From Prochlorococcus sp. AG-402-I23 (GTDB lineage: Bacteria > Cyanobacteriota > Cyanobacteriia > PCC-6307 > Cyanobiaceae), in NCBI GenBank assembly GCA_003216915.1, contig QCIB01000002.1:50315-114314 (forward strand): DNA of 64,000 nt, read 5' to 3'. This document shows positions 9,414 to 18,647 of the stretch, piece after piece (within the stretch, counting starts at the first letter, position 1; each line of letters opens with the position of its first letter). Under the pieces are notes generated by a model that had not been told where the DNA came from, did no database searches, and was given only the letters and a program-made list of their open reading frames with translations. Both the position numbers and the translations under genes were made by a program.

Positions 9414-9444
9414 CTTTTACAATTTTGTGTTTTTTAGGTAAAAG
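9414..9444 (+). promoter_or_regulatory. Inverted repeat in the psaK leader
   Basis: CTTTTAC (9414-9420) and GTAAAAG (9438-9444) are perfect 7-bp arms with a 17-nt loop. They lie just after the DUF3593-like stop and 32 nt before psaK. There is no trailing T-run, so an operator or mRNA structure controlling psaK is as likely as termination. Confidence 0.35.
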
Positions 9445-9476
9445 TATTAGAGAATATATGAAAATAACGATTTTTT

Positions 9477-9737
9477 ATGTTTACTACATTATTTGCAGCT
9501 GCAGATCCAGCAACTTTTTCTTGGTCTCCAAAGTGTGCCGTCGTAATGATTGCATGTAATGTTTTTGCTTATGCAATTGCTAGAGCAACAATAAGAAAAC
9601 CTAATGAAGGTTTTGAAATACCTAATTCAAAATTCTATGGTGGTTTAAGTCACGCGTCAGTTGTAGGTGCTAATTGCCTAGGTCATATTTTTGGAATTGG
9701 AGCAATCCTAGGATTAGCTTCACGAGGTGTTTTATAA
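9477..9737 (+). CDS. psaK: Photosystem I subunit PsaK
   Basis: PSI reaction-centre subunit X of 86 residues, a peripheral two-helix subunit next to PsaA that binds chlorophyll. The protein shows two transmembrane stretches (about 18-38 and 60-82) joined by a basic loop containing ATIRKPNEG, and the characteristic HASVVGANCLGHIFG of the second helix. The N-terminal residues MFTTLFAAADPATFSWS match PsaK. The gene ends in a likely AT-only terminator shared with convergent dxs. PsaK is often high-light responsive in cyanobacteria. Confidence 0.95.
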   Translation: MFTTLFAAADPATFSWSPKCAVVMIACNVFAYAIARATIRKPNEGFEIPNSKFYGGLSHASVVGANCLGHIFGIGAILGLASRGVL

Positions 9738-9758
9738 AAATTTATTTATTAAATTTTT
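9736..9758. terminator. AT-only hairpin between convergent psaK and dxs
   Basis: AAAAATTTA (9736-9744) and TAAATTTTT (9750-9758) form a 9-bp perfect stem with loop TTTAT. Because each arm supplies a T-run on one strand, it could act as a bidirectional terminator for psaK and dxs, whose stops lie at each end of the repeat. The stem has no G-C pair, so it is weak. Confidence 0.5.
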
Positions 9759-11646
9759 AATTATCTAACTTAAATTTTTTAACAATTTTATCTGCCATCT
9801 GATCAGGCATAAGTCCTAATTTTTCTTTACTCTGATCAGGTGAAGCATGATCAACTAAAACATCAGGTATACCTATTCTGTATACAGGAATATTTATTTC
9901 ATTATCGTTTAATAATTCAACTATTGCGGAACCAAATCCACCTATTAAAGTTCCTTCTTCCATAGTTACAACTTTTTGAATCCTACTTGCTAAAGGCATA
10001 ATAAGACTTTTATCGAGAGGTTTCACAAATCTTGCATTAATAAGACATGCATTAATGTTCATATTTTTTAGTATCTTTGCTGTTTCGATAGCTGATGCGA
10101 CCATTGAACCATAAGCAATAATTAAAATATCCTCTCCTTCTTCAAGTATTTCAGCTTCGCCTATATTTAAAGGCTCCCAACCCTCATCCATTACAGCCAC
10201 TCCTAGCCCAGAGCCTCTGGGTATTCTTAGTGCTGTAGGACCGTTATGGTTTATTGAAGTTATTAACATTCTCTGTAATTCAGACTCATCTTTTGGGGCC
10301 ATCAATACAAAATTAGGTATAGATCTCATATAACTTATATCGTATTGACCTTGGTGAGTAGGACCGTCAGCTCCAACTATCCCAGCTCTATCAAGTACGA
10401 ATGATACAGGTAAATTTTGTATACCTACATCATGAATTAATTGATCGAATGCACGTTGAAGAAAAGTACTATAAATAGCTACAACAGGTTTAAGACCATC
10501 GCACGACATTCCTGCCGCAAGAGTAACTGCATGTTGTTCTGCTATTCCTACATCGATATATTGGTCTGGAATATTTTTTTGCAATATATCTAAACCAGTA
10601 CCTGTAGCCATTGCAGCTGTAATGCCAACGACTTTGCTATCTTGTTCACATATTTTCAATAAGGTTTGACCAAATATTTTACTATAACTAACAGGCTTAG
10701 GTTTCTTTGATGGAATAGATTTCCCAGTAGTCAGATCAAATGCAGACTGTGCATGATATCCTACTTGGTCAGCTTCTGCATAAGGATAACCCTTCCCTTT
10801 TGTTGTGACAACATGAACAAGTACAGGTTTTTTAAGTTTATGAGCAGCGTTAAAAGTATTAACTAAATTCCCAATATCATGACCGTCTATTGGTCCCATA
10901 TATGTAAATCCAAGTTCCTCAAAAACAGCACCAACCTTAGGAACAGCCAATCGTCTAACGCTTCCTTTAATATTTTTAAATTCTTCTGGTATATCCTTAC
11001 CAATTAAGGGAATATTTTTTACACTTTCTTGAACACTATCAGATAAAAATTGCAATGGCGGACTAACTCTTACCTTATTTAAGTAAGATGAAAGGGCTCC
11101 AACTGGAGGAGAAATAGACATATCATTATCGTTTAATACAACAACTAGAGGAGTATTTGGTAAGTGTCCTGCATGATTTATAGCTTCTAATGCCATTCCT
11201 CCAGTTAATGCTCCATCTCCAATAACAGCAGCACATTTATAATTCTCACCTTTTCTGTCTCTTGCTATTGCCATTCCTAAAGCAGCAGAAATAGAAGTGC
11301 TTGCATGTCCAGCACCAAAATGATCAAATTTACTTTCACTTCTTTTTAGATATCCAGCTACTCCATTTTGTTGTCTAAGGGAATCAAATTGACTGAAACG
11401 TCCTGTTATTAATTTATGAGGATAACCTTGATGTCCTACATCCCAAACAACTTTGTCGAAATCTAGATCAAGAGTTTGATATAAAGCCAATGTAAGCTCA
11501 ACTACACCTAAACCAGGACCAAGATGTCCACCGCTAGTAGATACTACTTGAAGGTGTCTTTCTCTAATTTGACAAGCAATTTCCTCTAATTGTGAAACTG
11601 TTAAGCCATGAAGTTGATTTGGATGACTTAACTCACTTAAAAGCAT
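9757..11646 (-). CDS. dxs: 1-deoxy-D-xylulose-5-phosphate synthase
   Basis: First enzyme of the MEP isoprenoid pathway: joins pyruvate and glyceraldehyde-3-phosphate using thiamine diphosphate. It has 629 residues. Visible motifs are [16 protein letters not shown] near residue 67, the ThDP/Mg motif [13 protein letters not shown] near 143 continuing to LNDNDMSIS, and the transketolase-like pyrimidine-binding part with [15 protein letters not shown] and [15 protein letters not shown]. It supplies precursors for carotenoids, phytol and quinones. Another MEP pathway gene, ispE, is in this window at 34287-35222 but not linked to it. Confidence 0.97.
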   Translation of the reverse strand: MLLSELSHPNQLHGLTVSQLEEIACQIRERHLQVVSTSGGHLGPGLGVVELTLALYQTLDLDFDKVVWDVGHQGYPHKLITGRFSQFDSLRQQNGVAGYLKRSESKFDHFGAGHASTSISAALGMAIARDRKGENYKCAAVIGDGALTGGMALEAINHAGHLPNTPLVVVLNDNDMSISPPVGALSSYLNKVRVSPPLQFLSDSVQESVKNIPLIGKDIPEEFKNIKGSVRRLAVPKVGAVFEELGFTYMGPIDGHDIGNLVNTFNAAHKLKKPVLVHVVTTKGKGYPYAEADQVGYHAQSAFDLTTGKSIPSKKPKPVSYSKIFGQTLLKICEQDSKVVGITAAMATGTGLDILQKNIPDQYIDVGIAEQHAVTLAAGMSCDGLKPVVAIYSTFLQRAFDQLIHDVGIQNLPVSFVLDRAGIVGADGPTHQGQYDISYMRSIPNFVLMAPKDESELQRMLITSINHNGPTALRIPRGSGLGVAVMDEGWEPLNIGEAEILEEGEDILIIAYGSMVASAIETAKILKNMNINACLINARFVKPLDKSLIMPLASRIQKVVTMEEGTLIGGFGSAIVELLNDNEINIPVYRIGIPDVLVDHASPDQSKEKLGLMPDQMADKIVKKFKLDN

Positions 11647-11762
11647 TTAACAAAAATTGGTATCTATATAATCTAAAACGTCGAGGTGCAAAATGAGTAA
11701 TTTTTTGGAAATAGATCATGTAATGTTTTATTAGATTAATAATTAATGCTAAAAGTATATAT

Positions 11763-13304
11763 ATGAATGATTATTTTAAAAAAATACTTCAAGCTGAAGT
11801 CTATGAAGTAGCAAAAAAAACGCCCCTAGAAAAAGCTCATAATTTAAGTAATACACTTAATAATGAAGTTTTTCTAAAAAGAGAAGATCTTCAAGATGTA
11901 TTTTCATTCAAGGTAAGAGGTGCATATAACAAAATGAGTAAGCTCACAAATTCTCAGCTTTCTCAGGGAGTAATTACTTCAAGTGCTGGTAATCATGCTC
12001 AAGGTGTTGCTCTTAGTGCTCTCAAGCTAAATTGCCAAGCAACAATATTAATGCCCATTACAACACCTCTTGTAAAAGTTAATGCTGTGAAAAAGTTAAA
12101 AGCAAAAGTTATATTATTCGGTGATAATTATGATGAAACATACAAAGAAGCAATAAGAATTAGCAAAGAAAGAAATTTATGTTTTATTCATCCTTTTGAT
12201 GATCCAGATGTAATAGCAGGACAAGGAACTATAGCTATTGAACTTGAACAGCAACTAAAGGAAAAACCCTATGCAATTTATATTGCTGTTGGTGGTGGTG
12301 GATTGATATCAGGAATATCCTTATATATTAAAAAAATATGGCCTGAAGTAAAAATAATTGGGGTAGAGCCTGAAGATGCAGACGCTATGACAAAATCTTT
12401 GGAAGAATCAAAAATTGTGGAATTATCTTCTGTTGGTCAATTTGCAGATGGAGTGGCGGTTAAAAAAATTGGTAAAAATACTTTTGATATTGGCAGAAAA
12501 TATATAGATAAGATGATTACCGTTAATACTGATGAAATATGTGCAGCTATAAAAGATGTTTTTGAGGATACTAGATCAATACTAGAGCCCGCAGGAGCAT
12601 TATCAATTGCAGGGATGAAAAAAGATATTTTAAATTCGAATCATTCAAATAGAAAAATGGTTGCGATTGCATGTGGTGCAAATATGAATTTTGAACGGCT
12701 TAGATTTGTCGCAGAAAGAGCAGAACTTGGTGAGTGTAAAGAAGTAATGATGGCTGTTGAAATTCCTGAACGTGCTGGAAGTTTAATTGATTTTTGTAAG
12801 TTACTTGATAATAGAAATTTAACTGAATTTAGTTACAGGATGTCAAATTCTAAGAATGCCCAGATCTTTGTAGGAGTTCAAGTCTATGGATTAAATGATA
12901 AAAAAAATCTTTTAAATGTATTTAGAAATTCGGAGTACTCATTTATTGACATAAGTGATGATGAATTATCTAAAAATCATCTAAGACATATGGTAGGTGG
13001 AAGATTACCAAAGAATTTTAAAGAAATGGATAATAGAAACTTTATTGAGCTTTTATACAGATTTGAGTTTCCTGAAAGGCCTGGCGCATTAATAAACTTC
13101 TTAAATAATATGAAATCTAATTGGTCTATAAGCGTATTTCACTATAGGAATTATGGCGCTGATGTTGGGAAAATTGTTATTGGAGTTTTAATCGATAAAA
13201 ATGAGATTTTAGAGTGGAATAAATTTGTAAGAATTCTAGGCTATAAATTTTGGGATGAAACTCAAAACGATACATATAGATTATTCCTTGGTGCATCAGA
13301 TTAA
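11763..13304 (+). CDS. ilvA: Threonine dehydratase (biosynthetic)
   Basis: PLP enzyme that deaminates threonine to 2-oxobutanoate, the first step of isoleucine synthesis. Its 513 residues include the PLP-lysine motif FSFKVRGAYN near residue 50, the Gly-rich phosphate loop VGGGGLISG near 180, and two C-terminal ACT-like regulatory domains (about 325-400 and 415-510), which make the isoleucine-sensitive biosynthetic form. An ATG at 11763 starts the gene. The stop lies 30 nt before the proposed scpB start, so ilvA and scpB are probably cotranscribed. Confidence 0.95.
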   Translation: MNDYFKKILQAEVYEVAKKTPLEKAHNLSNTLNNEVFLKREDLQDVFSFKVRGAYNKMSKLTNSQLSQGVITSSAGNHAQGVALSALKLNCQATILMPITTPLVKVNAVKKLKAKVILFGDNYDETYKEAIRISKERNLCFIHPFDDPDVIAGQGTIAIELEQQLKEKPYAIYIAVGGGGLISGISLYIKKIWPEVKIIGVEPEDADAMTKSLEESKIVELSSVGQFADGVAVKKIGKNTFDIGRKYIDKMITVNTDEICAAIKDVFEDTRSILEPAGALSIAGMKKDILNSNHSNRKMVAIACGANMNFERLRFVAERAELGECKEVMMAVEIPERAGSLIDFCKLLDNRNLTEFSYRMSNSKNAQIFVGVQVYGLNDKKNLLNVFRNSEYSFIDISDDELSKNHLRHMVGGRLPKNFKEMDNRNFIELLYRFEFPERPGALINFLNNMKSNWSISVFHYRNYGADVGKIVIGVLIDKNEILEWNKFVRILGYKFWDETQNDTYRLFLGASD

Positions 13305-13334
13305 ATTTAAGGTAAATTAGGAAAGATTTCGGTA

Positions 13335-13877
13335 ATTAAAATCAATCAATCTGATCTAAATACCACGCCAATATCTGATATAGATCTAGTTACTAAAGTT
13401 GAAGCTGTTCTATATTTGAAAGGCAGACCAATAACAAAAAAGGATCTTTCAGAAATTACTAATTCTGATATTAACTTAATAAATGATGCAATTAAAGATT
13501 TAAAAAATAAATACTCTAATCCAAATTCAGCTATTGAATTAAATGAAGTTAATAATAGTTTTTCTCTTGAACTAAAGTCTAGTCTGGATGAATACGTGGA
13601 TGATTTACTTCCTTCTGATTTGAAAACATCCGAATTAAGGACATTGGCAACTATTGCAATCAAAAAAAAGATCCTTCAATCCGATCTTATACTTCTTCGT
13701 GGTTCAGGTGCTTATGATCATATTAAAGAATTATTAGAAAAGAAGTTTATTGTCAAACGTAAGCAAAAAGATGGTAGATCATATTGGTTATCATTATCAG
13801 AAAAGTTTTTTCAAACTTTTGCTGTGAGTAATGAATATCTCTCAAATATAGGAAGCCATAATAATAAGCAGCAATAA
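13335..13877 (+). CDS. scpB: Segregation and condensation protein B, apparent non-AUG start
   Basis: ScpB is the winged-helix partner of ScpA and SMC in chromosome condensation. The frame reads through VTKVEAVLYLKGRPITKKD and later ELRTLATIAIKKKI and LRGSGAYDHIKEL, which fit ScpB. The first ATG/GTG/TTG in frame is TTG at 13416, inside the first conserved helix; it would cut off VEAVLY. No such codon occurs back to the upstream stop at 13308. I therefore place the start at ATT 13335, 9 nt after AGGAAAG (13319-13325), giving about 180 residues. ATT at 13326 and ATC at 13341 are alternatives. Confidence 0.82.
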   Translation: MKINQSDLNTTPISDIDLVTKVEAVLYLKGRPITKKDLSEITNSDINLINDAIKDLKNKYSNPNSAIELNEVNNSFSLELKSSLDEYVDDLLPSDLKTSELRTLATIAIKKKILQSDLILLRGSGAYDHIKELLEKKFIVKRKQKDGRSYWLSLSEKFFQTFAVSNEYLSNIGSHNNKQQ

Positions 13878-13909
13878 TAAGTAGATGTTAGGATGTATTA
13901 AATTACAGC

Positions 13910-14194
13910 ATGAAGATGTTATCTGAGATTTTTGCAGTTTTAGGCCAAACTTTATCAATTTATTCTTTTATATTGATAATAAGAATTTTACTTACATGGT
14001 TTCCAGGTATTGATTGGAGTAACGGCGTTTTATCTGCATTGACTTCTATCACAGATCCCTATTTAAACATTTTTAGAGGCATAATTCCTCCAATAGGTGG
14101 ATTTGATATTTCATCTTTATTAGCTTTTTTACTTTTAAACGTTATTCAAAACCTAATTACAAATCTCCAGTATGCAAGCTTAGGTTATAGCTGA
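13910..14194 (+). CDS. YggT family membrane protein
   Basis: A 94-residue protein of the YggT/Ycf19 family. It has two hydrophobic segments (about 10-30 and 68-88) flanking the conserved RILLTWFPGIDW and ITDPYLNIFRGIIPPIGG. In plants and cyanobacteria, relatives take part in haem attachment to cytochrome b6 (CCB3) or in thylakoid/nucleoid organisation; which applies here is unknown. It lies 32 nt after scpB on the same strand. A convergent MazG-like gene ends 2 nt away. Confidence 0.9.
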   Translation: MKMLSEIFAVLGQTLSIYSFILIIRILLTWFPGIDWSNGVLSALTSITDPYLNIFRGIIPPIGGFDISSLLAFLLLNVIQNLITNLQYASLGYS

Positions 14195-14196
14195 AT

Positions 14197-14526
14197 TCAT
14201 CTATCATCCCCGGACCCACTTATCTTTCCTTTTGCAGCTCTTAATTTTAATTTTGCAAGGTTTTGCATAGCGACATCTTCTAAATTGAAATTTAATTCTG
14301 TACAAAGATTTGAAATGTACCACAATACATCTCCTAATTCTTTTTTAATACCTAGTTTTGATTCGTTATCAAAAATTCCATTATTATCTCTTATAACTTT
14401 TTTTACTTTTTCTGCTACCTCACCAGCCTCGCCAACTAACCCAAGAGTTGGATAAATATTATTTGAGCCTAAATCTGGATATTGTGCAGTTTCTCTAGCT
14501 TTTTTCTGATAAGTTTTAAAATCCAT
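14197..14526 (-). CDS. MazG-like nucleotide pyrophosphohydrolase
   Basis: A single MazG-type domain of 109 residues. The metal-binding EAGEVAEKVKK (about 33-43) and KELGDVLWYISN (about 66-77) supply the usual Glu/Asp ligands. Such proteins split NTPs or dNTPs into monophosphate and pyrophosphate for pool cleaning. It is much shorter than two-domain MazG of Escherichia coli. Related small MazG proteins are also carried by cyanophages. Nothing around it suggests transfer; it fits neatly between yggT and pyk. Confidence 0.85.
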   Translation of the reverse strand: MDFKTYQKKARETAQYPDLGSNNIYPTLGLVGEAGEVAEKVKKVIRDNNGIFDNESKLGIKKELGDVLWYISNLCTELNFNLEDVAMQNLAKLKLRAAKGKISGSGDDR

Positions 14527-14587
14527 GACTTAAATAACTAACTTTGGGTATGGTAAATTTATTTATATCTAGCAATATTATCTATAT

Positions 14588-16378
14588 ATGTCGAATATTG
14601 ATTTAAAAAGAAGAACAAAAATTGTAGCAACTATTGGTCCTGCAACTCAATCTGAAAAGATAATTACAGATTTGATTAAAGCTGGAGTAACCACATTCAG
14701 ATTAAATTTCTCACATGGGGATCATAAAGATCATGCTGAGAGAATAAAAACAATAAGAGAGGTATCAAAAAAGTTAGATATAGATATTGGAATATTACAA
14801 GATCTTCAAGGACCTAAAATAAGATTAGGGCGCTTTAAAGATGGTCCAGTAAAAGTTAAAAAAGGTGATAAATTTATACTGACATCGAATGATGTCGAAT
14901 GTACAAATACTATTGCAAATGTAACCTACGACAAACTTTCTCAAGAAGTTAGCGAAGGGAAAAGAATACTATTAGATGATGGCAAAATAGAAATGATTGT
15001 AGAAAAAGTAGATATAAAAGCTAATCTTTTAGAGTGCCTAGTAACTGTAGGGGGAGTTCTTTCAAATAATAAAGGTGTTAATTTTCCTGATGTTCAATTA
15101 TCAGTAAAAGCATTGACAGAAAAAGATAAGGAGGATTTAAAATTTGGTTTATCTGAAGGAGTTGATTGGATAGCTCTAAGTTTCGTAAGAAATCCTTCCG
15201 ACATAAACGAAATAAAAGATTTAATAAACAAAAATGGCCATTCAACACCTGTAGTCGCAAAAATAGAAAAATTTGAAGCAATTGATCAAATTGATACAGT
15301 ATTACCCTTATGTGATGGGGTTATGGTTGCAAGGGGTGATTTAGGAGTAGAAATGCCCGCTGAAGAAGTTCCTCTTTTACAGAAGGAATTAATAAGAAAA
15401 GCTAATTCATTAGGTATCCCAATAATTACAGCGACTCAAATGCTTGATTCTATGGCTTCAAATCCAAGACCAACAAGGGCCGAAGTTAGTGACGTTGCAA
15501 ATGCAATTCTGGATGGAACAGATGCAGTAATGCTTTCAAATGAAACTGCAGTGGGCGATTATCCTGTGGAGGCTGTAGAAACGATGGCAACCATAGCAAG
15601 AAGAATTGAAAGGGATTATCCACTAAAAGCTATTGAGAGCCACTTACCTAGTACGATCCCAAATGCTATTAGTGCAGCAGTAAGTAATATAGCTAGACAA
15701 CTTGATGCAGGAGCTATAATCCCTTTGACAAAATCAGGCTCCACCGCTCGAAATGTAAGTAAGTTCAGACCACCAACACCTATCTTGGCAACTACTACAG
15801 AGAGAAGTGTAGCGAGAAGATTGCAACTTGTTTGGGGAGTTACTCCCATAGTAGTTAAAAATGATGATAGAACAGCAAAGACTTTTAGTTTAGCTATGCA
15901 AATTGCTCAGGAGATGGGGATCTTAAATCAAGGAGATTTAGTAGTTCAAACTGCAGGTACATTAACTGGCATTAGCGGCTCTACAGATTTAATAAAAGTC
16001 GGTTTAGTAAGAAAGATTGTTTCGAGAGGAATTTCAATAGGGGAAATCGGTGTCACAGGTAAAGCAAGAATAATAAAAAATAATCTTGATATGTCCTTAA
16101 TTTGTCCAGGAGAAATATTATTTGTTCCTGAGGAATTAATGAAAAATATTCCACTGAGTAAAAATATTGCGGGCATTGTTACCAACCAAAATGTAAATGA
16201 TGTTTATGCCTTGTTTAACAAACATAATAAAAAAATTTCTACAATTTGTAATTTGAAAAATATGGATAATCATCAAATTAGTAATGGCGATCTTATTACA
16301 CTTCAGCTTAATGAGGGTGTTATATACATGGGGCAAATTGAAGATGATGAAGCAATAGATAAATATAAATATGTCTAG
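14588..16378 (+). CDS. pyk: Pyruvate kinase with extra C-terminal domain
   Basis: Converts phosphoenolpyruvate and ADP to pyruvate and ATP. The catalytic core has KIVATIGPAT at the start, FRLNFSHG, LQDLQGPKIRLG and the pyruvate kinase signature region VVAKIEKFEAIDQID, then MVARGDLGVEMP and ITATQMLDSM. At 596 residues it is about 120 longer than the E. coli enzymes. The extra C-terminus (about 485-585) has the TGKAR...CPGEILFVPE pattern of the swivelling PEP-utiliser domain found in Bacillus and cyanobacterial enzymes. The stop overlaps the ABC permease start by 8 nt. Confidence 0.96.
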   Translation: MSNIDLKRRTKIVATIGPATQSEKIITDLIKAGVTTFRLNFSHGDHKDHAERIKTIREVSKKLDIDIGILQDLQGPKIRLGRFKDGPVKVKKGDKFILTSNDVECTNTIANVTYDKLSQEVSEGKRILLDDGKIEMIVEKVDIKANLLECLVTVGGVLSNNKGVNFPDVQLSVKALTEKDKEDLKFGLSEGVDWIALSFVRNPSDINEIKDLINKNGHSTPVVAKIEKFEAIDQIDTVLPLCDGVMVARGDLGVEMPAEEVPLLQKELIRKANSLGIPIITATQMLDSMASNPRPTRAEVSDVANAILDGTDAVMLSNETAVGDYPVEAVETMATIARRIERDYPLKAIESHLPSTIPNAISAAVSNIARQLDAGAIIPLTKSGSTARNVSKFRPPTPILATTTERSVARRLQLVWGVTPIVVKNDDRTAKTFSLAMQIAQEMGILNQGDLVVQTAGTLTGISGSTDLIKVGLVRKIVSRGISIGEIGVTGKARIIKNNLDMSLICPGEILFVPEELMKNIPLSKNIAGIVTNQNVNDVYALFNKHNKKISTICNLKNMDNHQISNGDLITLQLNEGVIYMGQIEDDEAIDKYKYV

Positions 16379-17603
16379 GAATATCTCAATAAAAGAAGCC
16401 TTAGGCATGGCTACAAAAACTTTAGTTTCGAACAAATTGAGAAGTTCGTTAACAATGCTGGGGATTATTATAGGAAATGCATCAGTTATTACACTTGTTG
16501 GACTTGGAAGAGGTGCTCAAACATTAGCAAAAAACCAATTAAGTAATTTAGGTGCAAATGTTTTATTCATTGTTCCTGGAAATAATGACACAAGAAGAAG
16601 AGGTATTTCATTTCCTAAAAACCTAGTTTTAGAAGATGCAGTAGCAATAAGTAATCAAGTCCCAACAGTTAAAAAAGTTGCTCCTCAAATCTCTGCTAAT
16701 GAAATAGTTCAATCAAATTCTAAAAGCCTAAATATATCAATTGCTGGAGTAACTCCTGAATTTCTTGAAGTAAGAAGCTTTGAAGTAGATAAGGGAAGAT
16801 TTTTATCAGAAAGCGATGTTAATAGTGCAAGAAATTATGTAGTAATAGGTCCTGATCTTAAAGATGAATTTTTCAAAAATAAATCATCATCACTTGGGAG
16901 AAAAATTAGAATTAAAGATCATACTTACGAAATTATTGGAATATTAAAACCAAAAGGTGCTGTATTTGGGAGTAATCAAGACAAAAATGCTTATATTCCA
17001 CTAACCACGATGGTAAATAGGATTACAGGGAAGGATCCTACATATGGTGTAAGTTTAAGCTTTATTAGTGTTGAAGCGATAGATAAAAATGCAACCAGTG
17101 CCGCTAAATTTCAAATTACTAACTTATTAAGGCAAAGACATAAAATAATTAGAGATGATGACTTTGCAGTTAGATCACAAGAAGATGCATTGAATATAGT
17201 TACAAACATAACAAGTGGGCTAACATTTTTATTGGCAGGTATTGGAGCAGTATCTTTAGTGGTTGGAGGTATAGGAATCATGAATATTATGCTCGTTTCT
17301 GTTAGCGAAAGGACAGAAGAGATTGGTCTCAGAAAAGCAATAGGTGCTAAACAGTCAGATATATTAATTCAATTTTTAATTGAGGCATTGATTTTATCTT
17401 CAATTGGAGGATTAATTGGAACAACAACCGGATTATCAGGTGTTTTCCTTTTATCTCTGATAACACCACTTCCTGCATCTGTAGGAATTACAACAACTTT
17501 ATCGACAATGATCATTTCAGGATCAATAGGTTTAATTTTTGGCGTGTTACCAGCAAAAAGAGCTTCTAAATTAGATCCAATTGTTGCATTGAGAAGTTTA
17601 TAA
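16371..17603 (+). CDS. MacB/FtsX-type ABC transporter permease
   Basis: Membrane subunit of a MacB-like ABC system, 410 residues. One transmembrane helix lies near residues 23-43, a large periplasmic domain covers about 45-280, and three more helices form the FtsX-type domain (about 285-305, 330-355, 370-395). The coupling region shows VSVSERTEEIGLRKAIGAKQSDIL, as in this family. The ATPase partner is not adjacent and must be encoded elsewhere. The start overlaps pyk by 8 nt. Substrate is unknown; DevC-like glycolipid export or macrolide-type export are family possibilities. Confidence 0.88.
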   Translation: MSRNISIKEALGMATKTLVSNKLRSSLTMLGIIIGNASVITLVGLGRGAQTLAKNQLSNLGANVLFIVPGNNDTRRRGISFPKNLVLEDAVAISNQVPTVKKVAPQISANEIVQSNSKSLNISIAGVTPEFLEVRSFEVDKGRFLSESDVNSARNYVVIGPDLKDEFFKNKSSSLGRKIRIKDHTYEIIGILKPKGAVFGSNQDKNAYIPLTTMVNRITGKDPTYGVSLSFISVEAIDKNATSAAKFQITNLLRQRHKIIRDDDFAVRSQEDALNIVTNITSGLTFLLAGIGAVSLVVGGIGIMNIMLVSVSERTEEIGLRKAIGAKQSDILIQFLIEALILSSIGGLIGTTTGLSGVFLLSLITPLPASVGITTTLSTMIISGSIGLIFGVLPAKRASKLDPIVALRSL

Positions 17604-17618
17604 ATAAAACTTATAATA

Positions 17619-18188
17619 ATGCTCAATTTTTATAAATTAATTGAGATACTAGTGAGTCTTCAATTACTAGTAATAACATCAATGTTACCAGTTTATATTC
17701 CACTACCTTTTATCTATAAATATAGTAATAACTTGGAGTTGCCTATCACATGGCAAATTCCAACCATAATTTTATTAACACTTATATTTAATAAAAAAGT
17801 TGTTTTCAGAGCATTTTCTATATATTTAATTTTGGGGTTATTTATATTTCCTGTCTTTCAACAAGGAGGTTCAATAGGTTATTTGCTCACTCCAAATTTT
17901 GGTTATTTATTAGGTTATTATCCATTAATCAAAATAATTGATAATTTAAATACTAGAAATAAAATAAACGTTGGTAACTTTTTAAAAAATGGATTTATAG
18001 CAATAGTTGCTATGCATTTAACTGGAATATTTTACAACTTTATACAAATCATATCCCACAGTCAATTTAATTTATTTTTATATAATTTAGGTAAATACTC
18101 TGTAGGTAAAATTGGATATCATTTTTTAATGCTTTTTCCACTTTTATTACTTATTAAACCTATAGAACGTTTAAAACATAGCAAATAA
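17619..18188 (+). CDS. bioY: BioY family biotin transporter subunit
   Basis: Membrane protein of 189 residues with five to six hydrophobic segments. The early PVYIPLPF and the central IGYLLTPNFGYLLGYYPLIKI fit the S-component BioY, which binds biotin in ECF transporters. No energising EcfA/EcfT genes are nearby, and solitary BioY proteins are known. The stop shares a base with the lspA start (TAATG), a sign of coupled translation. Assignment rests on family resemblance; no biotin-responsive element was seen. Confidence 0.78.
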   Translation: MLNFYKLIEILVSLQLLVITSMLPVYIPLPFIYKYSNNLELPITWQIPTIILLTLIFNKKVVFRAFSIYLILGLFIFPVFQQGGSIGYLLTPNFGYLLGYYPLIKIIDNLNTRNKINVGNFLKNGFIAIVAMHLTGIFYNFIQIISHSQFNLFLYNLGKYSVGKIGYHFLMLFPLLLLIKPIERLKHSK

Positions 18189-18646
18189 TGATTAATAAAA
18201 TACAAACAAAATTATATTTTTTATCATTAAGTATTTTTATTGTTTTAATAGATCAATTTACGAAATATTTAATGTCTTATAATAATAAATTATTTATCAA
18301 TAAAGATTTTCTTTTATTCAAATTAGACTTTGTAAAAAATTACGGGGCAGCATTTAACATATTTAGTGGTAGTAGAATATTTTTATCTTTAATAAGTATT
18401 ATTTTTTCAATATTACTTATTTATTTAATATTTAGGAAAAATACTTTAAACTTTTTTGATCTATATTCTTATAGCTTTATTCTTGGTGGAACTATTGGTA
18501 ATGGTATAGATAGAATATATAAGGGTTTTGTGGTTGATTTTATAAATTTAAATATTATAAATTTTCCAGTATTTAATATCGCTGATATATCTATTAATAT
18601 TGGTTTTACTTTTTTACTGTATAACATATTTAAAAATAATAGATAA
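18188..18646 (+). CDS. lspA: Lipoprotein signal peptidase
   Basis: Aspartic signal peptidase II, which removes the signal peptide from lipidated prolipoproteins. Of 152 residues, four hydrophobic segments are visible. Family motifs are DQFTKYLMS (N-terminus), FVKNYGAAFNIF, and the two catalytic aspartates in GNGIDRIYKGFVVDFI and FNIADISINIG. It sits between bioY (1-nt overlap) and a large GTPase gene whose ATG begins one base after the lspA stop. Confidence 0.93.
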   Translation: MINKIQTKLYFLSLSIFIVLIDQFTKYLMSYNNKLFINKDFLLFKLDFVKNYGAAFNIFSGSRIFLSLISIIFSILLIYLIFRKNTLNFFDLYSYSFILGGTIGNGIDRIYKGFVVDFINLNIINFPVFNIADISINIGFTFLLYNIFKNNR

Positions 18647-18647
18647 A

